Assembly (NCBI GenBank): GCA_013398295.1 | Contig: VZSF01007786.1 | Span: 186,001 to 250,000, forward strand | Length of the DNA: 64,000 bases | DNA from: Chionis minor | Taxonomy: Eukaryota; Chordata; Aves; Charadriiformes; Chionididae | Direction of reading: 5' to 3' | Shown: positions 43,501 to 55,500 of the stretch, one piece after another | Layout of the letters: each line of letters begins with the position of its first letter | Position numbering within the stretch: position 1 is the stretch's first letter | The notes under the pieces: model-generated | What the model saw: only the letters and a program-made list of their open reading frames with translations | What the model was told of the DNA's origin: nothing | The model's database searches: none | Position numbers and translations under genes: made by a program

Positions 43501-46500
43501 TCTTTCTGTTTGGGGAATTTATAGACATACACACCATTAACTCTGCTAGTAATTGCACAGCTGAATCCCTGGAGTTTGTTTATGGAAGATGGAGTATTAA
43601 GAATTCACAACACTGAATCACGTGTTCTCAGATGTAGGTCCCTTGAGCCTCAGCATGAAAAGGTGTTGAGTTCCCTCATCTCTATCGACTTCGCATCCAG
43701 TGATCACCATAATGATTCTTTACATTTTTAATTGTGAACTATGCAATCAAAGCAATACACAGGCATTGATTAGATGGAGAAAAGGAAAGTCAACGAATTT
43801 CAACTCAGTGATTCTCCAGTCTTTGGATCATTACCAGAAGCCTGGAAGGATAAAACATATGGGATTTTAAACCTCCAAAAACTGAGTGACGAGCAGAAAG
43901 TTTGGGCACCATTTTCTTAGGTAAATTCAGTATCTAAGATAGACCTTGAGAATTCACCTGGCCAGAAATCACGTGTCCGTTTCTTTCTGCAGTTCATACG
44001 TACAAGATCAGTGTGTTCACTGGAGATGTCTACGGTGCTGGAACAGATGCTAACGTTTTCCTAAATATCTATGGAGATCTGGGGGACACAGGAGAGAGAA
44101 AACTCAGCAAATCTGAAACGAACTTCAACAAGTTTGAAAGAGGACAGGTACAAATGCGATGGGTTAATAACACTTTCCATTTTGAAGCCTGTAACCTAAC
44201 AGGTCCATGACTGTCTTTATAGGCTGAGTTTTCCTATGAGGGATGAATTGATTGATTCCATTTACCATGTTCATTACCTCTTAAAATGCTTTGTCTGGAT
44301 TGTCAGCTGGGTATTACAACTAACAGGCACTGCAGCAAATGGGTAGATGTTTCTGTGAAGTCACTGACAGACAAATTATGAGCTTGGTCCATATAAACTG
44401 GCTCGAATTGGTAGCTGCAGATTTGAGAGCACACAAAACCTGAGGTCTCTCATTCCTGTAGCTTCTGTGCAACTGATCTGCACATGCATGGTATATATTG
44501 TGATTCACTGCAGAGCGTGTGAACAGATAAACACGATAAACAGATGGGACCTAGACTATGTCTATGTTTGAAAAAATAACTCCAAAAGCGGTATTTTGCG
44601 GTCAGTTCATGAGTCGTATTCACAGCCTCACATGGAGATGCCCAGCTGTAATGATGGCAAAGATTGTTTTATCTGGATTGTCCATTCAAATCTAAATGGA
44701 TTACTGTTGTGGTTTAACCCCAGACAGCAACTAAGCACCACGCTCGCTCACTATCCTCCAGTGGGATGGGGAAGACAATCAGAAGAGTAAAAGTGATAAA
44801 ACTCATGGGTTGAGTTAAAGACAGTCTAATAAGTAAAGCAAAAGCCGTGCGTGCGAGCAAAACAAAACAAGGAATTCATTCACTACTTCCCACAGGCAGG
44901 CAGGTGTTCAGCCATCCCCAGGGAAGCAGGGCTTTGTCACACGTAACGGTGACTTGGGAAGACGAATGCTGTAACTCTGAATATCTCCCCGCTTCCTTCT
45001 TCTTCCCCCAGCTTTGTATACTGAGCATGACACCAAAGGAATATCCCTTTGGTCGGCTGGGGTCAGCTGTCCCGGCTGTGTCCCCTCCCAACTCCTTGTG
45101 CCCCCCCAGCCTGCTCGCTGGTGGGGCTGAGTGAGGAGCAGAAATGACCTTGAGGCTGTGTAAGCACTGCTGAGGTGTAATGAAAACATCCCTGTGTTAC
45201 CAATACTGTTTTCAGCACAAATCCAAAACATAGCCCCATACTAGCTGCTACGAAGAAAATTAACTGTACCCCAGCCAAAACCAGCACAATTAGAGAAGGA
45301 GAAGTCTTACTTAGACTTAAAAATCAGGACATAAAATTCCAGGAATTCAGTATTGTAATTGGCTGAAAAAGTGACATTATGTGGAGCTCCCCTCATAGCT
45401 GAAGCCAGCTTCAAAACACTTCCCTGCAGAACAGTTTCAGTGTACGGAGATGCCCCTATAGAGTGCTGCAATGCTTTTAACCAAACACCCTCATGTGGGA
45501 TGGAATTTAAACACATATTGTGCTCTGTAGTCTCTGTTTGCTTTTGTCCAGTAGATGAACTGTTGAGAGCTCATTAACAGAAGCAACTGCTATTGAACAC
45601 TCTGCAGGAGGATACGTTTACGATACAGGCTGTGGACCTTGGCATTTTGTACAAGATCAAGATTCGTCACGACAATAGCATGTTCAGTCCTGACTGGTTC
45701 CTGGAAAAAGTAGAAATCCTGGATGAGACCACAGAGGAGTCGTTTGTTTTCTTGTGCGAGCGCTGGCTCTCTAAAAAGAAAGAGGACAAAAAGATAGAGC
45801 GCACACTTTATGAACAGGTATGGTTACTGCTCAAAGCTGTGATCTCAACCCACTGCTACTAATACATATAAAATGATTGAATATCTGCTTGCAGTCCGAG
45901 ACAGATCATCAGAGGCTTACACTTTTTCACTTGTTGAAAATGAATTTGTGATTTTCAGACAAGTGCTGAAAGCATGGCCACTCTCAGCCCAGTATCTCTA
46001 CTAGCTCTGTAATTTGCAATTTCAACAGGAAAATCTAAAAGAGTCTCAATGAAACTCTTCGGCTGAGAATCAAATACCTCACTGATACGCAGTGAAATGT
46101 ATTTCCCTGCTGCTCTCCTTGCTGTGCCCGCAAAGTAGGTTAGTGATGGGTCCCACTATTCAGAGTCCTCACATCAAAATACTGTGTCCTTTGGCTTCAT
46201 CCTCATTGGGCTGGATGGGTTTATCTTTTCAGCAACTTACTCCACCGATGCCAAACATAAAAAAAATCTAGTTTCTTTGCTACCACCCAAAGCACTGAAT
46301 GGCTTTTAGTGAAATATGCTTTCTACTTGCACATTCTCCGTTGCTTGATCAGACTAACATAGCTAATTGGAATTCGAGGTACATACACTAATTAAAATTA
46401 GAAAACAAGATTAATAGACCTCTCTTGCTTCTATACAGTGAGACATAATAAAGCACCTGATTATAAGTCCATTATATTTAAGGAGTCCACTTTGCAAAGT

Positions 46501-49500
46501 ACAGTGACATTTTAACTGACAGCTACTACTAAAATTATCATCAATGAACTTGGGCCAAACTCATACTGAATACAACAGAATGAAAGTAAGAAGAGTTACA
46601 CCATGGATGAGTATTGCCATATGGTCCCTCATAAAATTACAGCAGACAATGCTATGAATTCTTGTGGTCACACTTACCCTGTTGCTCATATTAATTCATA
46701 GTGAGGAAAAGCTAATCACTTTTTTTTTTTTTTTTNTTGAGTTAAAGACAGTCTAATAAGTAAAGCAAAAGCCGTGCGTGCGAGCAAAACAAAACAAGGA
46801 ATTCATTCACTACTTCCCACAGGCAGGCAGGTGTTCAGCCATCCCCAGGGAAGCAGGGCTTTGTCACACGTAACGGGGACTTGGGAAGACGAATGCTGTA
46901 ACTCTGAATATCTCCCCGCTTCCTTCTTCTTCCCCCAGCTTTGTATACTGAGCATGACACCAAAGGAATATCCCTTTGGTCGGCTGGGGTCAGCTGTCCC
47001 GGCTGTGTCCCCTCCCAACTCCTTGTGCCCCCCCAGCCTGCTCGCTGGTGGGGCTGAGCGAGGAGCAGAAATGACCTTGAGGCTGTGTAAGCACTGCTGA
47101 GGTGTAATGAAAACATCCCTGTGTTACCAATACTGTTTTCAGCACAAATCCAAAACATAGCCCCATACTAGCTGCTACGAAGAAAATTAACTGTACCCCA
47201 GCCAAAACCAGCACAATTAGAGAAGGAGAAGTCTTACTTAGACTTAAAAATCAGGACATAAAATTCCAGGAATTCAGTATTGTAATTGGCTGAAAAAGTG
47301 ACATTATGTGGAGCTCCCCTCATAGCTGAAGCCAGCTTCAAAACACTTCCCTGCAGAACAGTTTCAGTGTACGGAGATGCCCCTATAGAGTGCTGCAATG
47401 CTTTTAACCAAACACCCTCATGTGGGATGGAATTTAAACACATATTGTGCTCTGTAGTCTCTGTTTGCTTTTGTCCAGTAGATGAACTGTTGAGAGCTCA
47501 TTAACAGAAGCAACTGCTATTGAACACTCTGCAGGAGGATACGTTTACGATACAGGCTGTGGACCTTGGCATTTTGTACAAGATCAAGATTCGTCACGAC
47601 AATAGCATGTTCAGTCCTGACTGGTTCCTGGAAAAAGTAGAAATCCTGGATGAGACCACAGAGGAGTCGTTTGTTTTCTTGTGCGAGCGCTGGCTCTCTA
47701 AAAAGAAAGAGGACAAAAAGATAGAGCGCACACTTTATGAACAGGTATGGTTACTGCTCAAAGCTGTGATCTCAACCCACTGCTACTAATACATATAAAA
47801 TGATTGAATATCTGCTTGCAGTCCGAGACAGATCATCAGAGGCTTACACTTTTTCACTTGTTGAAAATGAATTTGTGATTTTCAGACAAGTGCTGAAAGC
47901 ATGGCCACTCTCAGCCCAGTATCTCTACTAGCTCTGTAATTTGCAATTTCAACAGGAAAATCTAAAAGAGTCTCAATGAAACTCTTCGGCTGAGAATCAA
48001 ATACCTCACTGATACGCAGTGAAATGTATTTCCCTGCTGCTCTCCTTGCTGTGCCCGCAAAGTAGGTTAGTGATGGGTCCCACTATTCAGAGTCCTCACA
48101 TCAAAATACTGTGTCCTTTGGCTTCATCCTCATTGGGCTGGATGGGTTTATCTTTTCAGCAACTTACTCCACCGATGCCAAACATAAAAAAAATCTAGTT
48201 TCTTTGCTACCACCCAAAGCACTGAATGGCTTTTAGTGAAATATGCTTTCTACTTGCACATTCTCCGTTGCTTGATCAGACTAACATAGCTAATTGGAAT
48301 TCGAGGTACATACACTAATTAAAATTAGAAAACAAGATTAATAGACCTCTCTTGCTTCTATACAGTGAGACATAATAAAGCACCTGATTATAAGTCCATT
48401 ATATTTAAGGAGTCCACTTTGCAAAGTACAGTGACATTTTAACTGACAGCTACTACTAAAATTATCATCAATGAACTTGGGCCAAACTCATACTGAATAC
48501 AACAGAATGAAAGTAAGAAGAGTTACACCATGGATGAGTATTGCCATATGGTCCCTCATAAAATTACAGCAGACAATGCTATGAATTCTTGTGGTCACAC
48601 TTACCCTGTTGCTCATATTAATTCATAGTGAGGAAAAGCTAATCACTTTTTTTTTTTTTTTTTAAAATTACATGATTGGGTGGTAAGACCCTCACATTTA
48701 TTGGACAACAACACTGAATGCATCTGCACTAACACCTCAAATATAACAGATGTTCCATATCATTCAGCTTTGCAGGAGTCTCCCTCTTACATGCTTTGGC
48801 CTGTGCCAGGCCAATTAGTCTGACACCATGGTGTGTGCCTTGATAAGCAAATCTGGTACCGTCCCATCCATCTGAATTTTCAGTGGCTATTGCTCACACA
48901 GGAAACGGAGAAAAGTTACAACACACCATTAAGGTTCATTAGATCCATTATATTTTCTTTTATTATACCACTCATCTAAAGTGACCCGTCAAGGTTACCA
49001 GTGAAGTAAATGAATGGCCTGCAGAAAATCACAAGTCACATTTATTTGAGCTACATTGGGCATAAAAGATACCCGAGGAACTACAGGGATTTCTTCTCAT
49101 GTTGCTCTTGGAGGCACGTGGGAACAGCTGACAACACCTGAGCGCTCAACCCCATTACCCTTCCATACATGCCTTCCAACTAGAGCTATGACGGGGAGCG
49201 AAACAGCCTGGATGGCTCATCTCTCAGCCTGTCGAGTCAGGATAGCAATGCAAACCTGAAGGAAACGAAAAAATCCAGGTTGGTCAAGGCGGCAGAAGAA
49301 GGATCACGTGAGTGAGCACCCTGTTTGATTGCATGCATGCATCTGGTCTTGGCTTTCAGTGCTTGAGAGGCTGCATTCATCCTGGTGAAGAGCAAGGAGA
49401 GGCAGAACAGCGAGCTGCTTCTCTTCACCTTGTGTTGTGGCCATTTTCTGAAAAGCTGGATCAGTGTTTGTGTTTTTCTGTTCATTGTTTTTCCTGTAGC

Positions 49501-52500
49501 CCTCTGACTCTAACAGTGGAGTCAGCCATGAAGTTCACAGCAACTTCAGTGTTTCCAACCCTCTTCTTTCTCTCCTGTGGAAATTGTGATGTTGTAGCTT
49601 GTCAGAATTAAATTCTTCATTGCCAGCAGATGTAAGTTCTCCAAACATTGTGCTGCTTTTGACAATGTGACAATATCGTTAGGGAGGTGGTTATTCAAGG
49701 GTACGCTGTTTTCTGTTGTTGTGAGGTACAAGGCACAGGGGACCTCTACGGGTAGCTACAATCCCAAATAGTGTCACCTAAAGTTAGATCAGGGCATCCA
49801 CACCACCAAATGTGGAAAAGGAGCTAGTCAACCACATCCATAGGGCCTTCTCAGAAAGAAGCCCACTGACCTTAAGAATCATACTCCCTCTTCCTCCTCT
49901 TTCACCACCAACATCATTGCAGACAGCACTTCAGAGAGGGGGAGAAGTGACACTACCCTCTAAACAGCAGGGGCTGATAGAGTTAAGGGAAGAATTTATT
50001 CAAGTTTTGTATAATTTTGTCTGAAATGTCCTTCAAATGATCTCCAAAGCTCTTTGCAGTGAGAGGGACTGTAGTCAGACACGCTATCAACAAAAGAGCC
50101 TTCCTTGGATTATCAGAGGCCCTTTTCCACATGATTCCTTAAAGTAGCTCTTGTTGCTGATATCAGCTATTTTTTTTTTCCTCCTGTATCTCTTTGACCT
50201 ACTCAAGATGATGTTTCATGTAGCATATTAGATCTCAATTACCAAAGAAGGCTTTGCATTTCCTGAGACCTTATTTGTCATGCTTAAGCCATCTCCCCTT
50301 TTCAGGATCAGGCTCGTAGTGCCTTGTCACCAAGGACATTTGTTTAATGTGAATTTAATTGTGATTTATTTTAGAAATCTTCAGGCTTTTTCCTTATACC
50401 ATGTAGCTGCATCACAGCAGCTGTTGGGTTGGGAGGGGAGCAGGACATGGGGAGATGAGCAAGAGCACAGATAAATGTCTTCAGAAAACAAAGTTTGACT
50501 GAGAGTGCTCAGGTGAGTTTGTTCTTTTGTAGAAAGTGGTCTGTTTTATAACCGCGTAGAGGAAGAGGGTTGCTGAAAGACAGGGAGTCCATGAGCTGAG
50601 TTTTCTGCTCAAATAACCAATGGAAACAGTTGGTGGCTCTACTGTAGAATCATGGTTTAGTTTGGAAGGGACCTTAAAGATCTTCTAGTTCCAACCCCCC
50701 CTACCATGGGCAGGGACACCTCCCACTGGAACAGGTTGCTCCAAGCCCTGTCCAACCTGGCCTTCAACACCTCCAAGGATGGGGCAGCCACAGCTTCTCT
50801 GAGTAACCTGGGCCAGGGGCTCACCACCCTCACGGTGAAGAATTTCTTCCTAATATCTCATCTAAATCTCCCTTCTTCCAGTTTAAAACAATTACCCTTC
50901 ATCATACCTCTACATGTCCTTGTAAAAAGTCCCTCTCCTGCTTTCCTGCAGGCCACTTTCATATACTGGAAAGCCCCTATAAGGTCTTCCTGGAGCCTTC
51001 TCTTCTCCAGGCTGAACAACCCCAACTCTCTCAGCCTGTCCTCACAGCAGAGATGCTCCAGCCCTCACATCATCTTCATGGCCTCCTCTGGACTTGCTCC
51101 AGCAGGTCCATGTGAAGAGTTTCATTTTTAGGCTGTGGTTCCTGAGACAAAGCAAAGACGAAGATAAAAGAAAAATCTGTTTCTGGATTGCATATTATAA
51201 AAAGTGAAATATGCCGTACTGTGTCTGCAAAGGCCAGCTTTGGGGCAGGGAGGCTAGTTTTGCTTGGATGTTGTTGGTATAAAGTGGGAAAGTTGCGCAG
51301 GTTTTGTTTCTTTCCTGGCTATAAAGGAAGCCTGGAAGATCAGTGTCCATCAACTGAAGTAACCTGTGTGGAAAACTTCCCCAGTCCATCAGTATTTCCT
51401 TGTAATTCCATTACTACACAGGCTTTTTTCTCTGTGTTTGTATACCTTTTGATAAACCACCTCTGTCTTCCAGGCCAATGGCTTATCATCTAAATTGCAC
51501 CTACATATTTTTGTCATCCTGCATGAGATCTTTTATCTTTAGATCAAGATTTTGGATGTATGATTAAGATACTGTGTGGTAACAAGTAACTGGGCAGCAA
51601 CTGAGTCACAGTTACTGTCTGTATGTGCTCTTAGTCCACAGCAAGTGCAAAATAATTAAACTTACCTTAAACTTCCACGGTAAGCCAAGTGTAAAATGAT
51701 GTAGTTTGGTTTAGGAGTTTAAGATAGCTTTCATTTACATGGTCCAAGGGAACTCACACAAATGATTACTGCAGCTCAGCTGAGGCCCAGTAGCTTGTTG
51801 TGGTGTGATGCCTGGGTTGCATGTCCCACGTCTTTAAGCTGTGAAGCAGACATAATGCTGCACGTTGCTTAACCTGGTCTGCAACCCATGTGTCTTGGGG
51901 CGACCCTTCTTTTGTAATCCCATATTGTGCTCAAATGAAAAATGATTCCCATGTTCCTTCTGATATTACTTCTGTGGTGAGACAATGGATAACATCTGCC
52001 ATGTTGGCATTCCATGTAGTTTCACAAATAATGGGTAAAACATCAGCATCTCCCGTGAGAACCCCTCTCCAGCAGAGCTAGGACCGTTCCCATCATCCCC
52101 ATTGTACCAGGGTGGTCTTTCTTCTCTGTACCCTGGGGCTTGTCATCACCACTATCTCTGTTGCAGTGACGTGGCCTCGTTAAGGAAATTGCATCTTGAA
52201 GGAATGTCAGATAAGATTGACTGTGTGAGCCAGACAGCCACCTCCTGAGCTGGATGAAACCCCAGCTGTTAAGTAGTTGATTAGGGGCAGTGGTATTGGG
52301 AGTTGCCTGGGAAAGGGAGTGACAATTTGAGCAGCCCAGTTCTGGCTCTGCCACGCTCAGAGGGTGAATACCTTTGCCGGGAGTGAGGTGAGGTGAGGAT
52401 GGAACACAGAGAAAGGTCCTGTTGACAAGGTGCCTGCTTGGGTCTGAACTGGGAACACTGCTCCGTGCTGGAAGGCAGTGCTGGAGATGGTGTGGTGTAC

Positions 52501-55500
52501 ATCCCTAATGAAACCCAGCACTCTGGGAGGGGAACACATGCCCTCAAACAGCCTGAACTCTGCATGGGAACGCCAGGAAGCGGCAGGCAAAGGGAGATGA
52601 GCTGGAGGACCTGTGGTGTCTTGCTGTGGCCACCTACTTCAGGTTTTGCATTCTCATGTGTTTGAAGAATTAGAACTATGGAATCCCAGAGACAAAAGAA
52701 GACAATGAGAGGGCACATAAACATGCTAAAAGATCACTTGTCTAGTTTTTAAAGAAAAGACCAGCAAACAGTGTTTCCTGCTGTCTGCCAGCCCGCTACT
52801 CTGTGTCTCTGTATCCATTATTTAGAGTGGGAAATTATAACCATATCTCATCGTTCTCATTTTTTATATAGGTGTTTCAAGTATTTTGGCTTAAGGATGC
52901 ATCATCAGTTGGAAATGCTGGCACTTCTGTGAACTTAGTCTGTCAAAGGAAAACAATGTAAAAACTGTATAAATGAAAATTTTGCCCCTATTCAAAATAT
53001 ATTTTTTTTTTTAGAAGAGAAGTCTGCAACTGTTCTAAACATGACCCCTCAACATATTCTTATAAAATCTGCCTTGCCTACAGCTAAACCCTTTCTCCTG
53101 TTAATACCAGCAGCTCCAATGGTTATTTTGTGAAGAATGCACTGCATATAATTATGCTGATGTGCACACTGAAATGTAAATGATACCATAAAGGGGAGAA
53201 TAAGTCTTGCCTAATTATCAGTTCATTTTGTGCTGGTACACAAAATCCTCAAACTGGGGCTGAATGAATCTGTTTGGGTTCTGCTATGTCCAGAAGTAAG
53301 AACAGATTTGGTCAGCATGAATTCATGCCATCCCTGTCAGCATGAATTCATTGCACACATATTCTGAGCTCATTGTGGGTTTTTAGCACAACCCCCAACT
53401 CAAAAATTAGGTTAGTTATCATAAAGCCAAATTATATGTCCATCCTGTATTATTTGAAAGCAAACAAAGTTTTTTGTCAATGTTTATAAACCCTTTTTTT
53501 TTTTTTTTTTAAATTGGAAAAGCAATGATGAAGCCAGGCTGAGTTTCAAGTCTCTGACGAGACAAGTTTTGGAGCTCCGAGTCTTGTCAGAAAGGTCTGA
53601 ACCACCCTGCACAAATGTTCTGAGAAATCAAACGAGTATTCAGCGTCTCATTCTGCACCGCCTGCTCTGCTTACCCAAATGAGCTTTTGGAAAGCACTTG
53701 AAAAAGCAGTCTGGCACTTCCTCCCTTTTAACAGCTGAACTGAAATTTCTGAAAAACCACAGAAAAACCTTCTAAGTCACAAGCCTTGGCCTGAAGGTTT
53801 TCCTCCTAATCAATATTACTATGCAATATATAAAAAAACATTGTGTGACCTACCTTTCATAAGAGGATTATTCCTAGTTTGCCTGGATTTGCAAAGAAAT
53901 GCTAAAACCCTGAGCTGCCCCATAGATCACAGCAATCCTTGAACGAAGCAAAAAGGAGAACATTTGCAGTTGTACTGGGACATTCAGTCAGTGATGGTTT
54001 ACCTTGGAGTCAGTACAGATTTATTTGCCTCTGTTGAACAGTGAGCGCAAGGTATCTTTGATCTCATAGCCTATTTAAGATTTAGGTGTTCACTCTCAGC
54101 TTCAGGAAGGTCTCTGGTGTAAATAAGGATTCGAGTCCTTTGCTGTTCTGCTGTCTATTAGGGAGAAACCTGGACTTGCAGCCGGTAGGGTTGTTTGGGG
54201 TAATTAACCCTTGCAGAATTCGCTCCCAAGTGTGTATGGGAAAGTTGTCTCCCACGCACGTTGGTAGCCCAGTGCAGCATGGAATTATCCTTTCTGCAAA
54301 TGAGTTCAATGGGATGTCATAGAATCATAGATTGTTAGGGGTTAGAAGAGACCTCTGGAGATCATCTGGTCCAGCCCCCCTGCCAGAGCAGGTCCACCTA
54401 CAGCAGGTGGCACAGGATGGCGTCCAGGCGGGTTGGGAATGTCTCCAGAGTCGGAGACTCCACCACTTCTCTGGGCAGCCTCTCCCAGGGCTCTGCCACC
54501 CTCAAAGGAAAAAAGTTCCTCCTCATGTTCGGACGGAACTTCCTATGGCCAAGTTTGTGCCCATTCCCTCTTATCCTATCACTGGGCACCACTGAAAAAA
54601 GCCTGGCCCCCTCCTCCTGGCCCTCTCCTTTAAGTATTTGTAGACATTGATGAGATCCCCCTCAGTCTCCTCCAGACTAAATAGACCCAACTCCCTCAGC
54701 CTTTCCTCATACGAAAGATGTTCCAGCCCCCTCATCATCTCTGTAGCCCTTTGCTGTCCCCTCTCCAGCAGTTCCCTGTCCTTCTTGAACTGGGGAACCC
54801 AGAACTGGATACAGGACTTGAGTTGTGGCCTCCCTAGAGCAGAATAGAGGTGGAGGATGACCTCCCTCCACCTGCTGGCCACACTCCTCTTGATGCCCCC
54901 CAGGATGCCATTGGCCTTTTTGGCCACAAGGGCACATTGCTGGCTCATGGGCATCCTGTTGTCCACCAGGACTCCCAGGTCCCTCTCTGCAGAGCTGCTT
55001 TCCAGCAGGGCAGCCCCTCTATGTCAACCTCTTTAGCGTACACAACTGCTCCCTCGCATGGGATGAGACCCTGGTTTTCTGAAGTCTCACGTAAATGCGT
55101 ATGTGTGTGGGTTTTCTGATGATTAAACCCCTGTGTGTTGCAGTGATCCCATACCACATCACCGTCACAACGGGCACAGAATTTGACTCTAGCACCGACA
55201 GCCGAGTGTTCATCATCATCATGGGTCCTCAGAAAGTGCAGACGGAGCGGCTGTGGCTGGATCTCCCAGAAGGAAAAGACGAGTTTGCAGATGGCTCAGT
55301 AGAGAAATTCTCTGTTTGGGGCCTAGATGTTGGAGAGATCAAGAAAGTGGAGGTACTCTGTGAATGTGGCGTGAGCACTTGGAGGCATATGAAATAAGTG
55401 GCCAAAGAAAGCATGTGTTCCTGTTGTTCTTAGCAGTGAGGGAAAGGCACTTGGGTCTAAAAGGAATGTAAACAAGGATGTGCTAATGAGATTTCATACG

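Noticed and set aside
44847..45287. ORFs on both strands, repeated at 46774-47214
   Set aside because: They lie in the solo LTR and appear twice only because the block is duplicated. No retroviral protein is encoded.
52043..52724. Overlapping minus-strand ORFs of 103 and 147 codons
   Set aside because: No motifs, and different frames overlap. Consistent with chance ORFs in GC-richer intron sequence.
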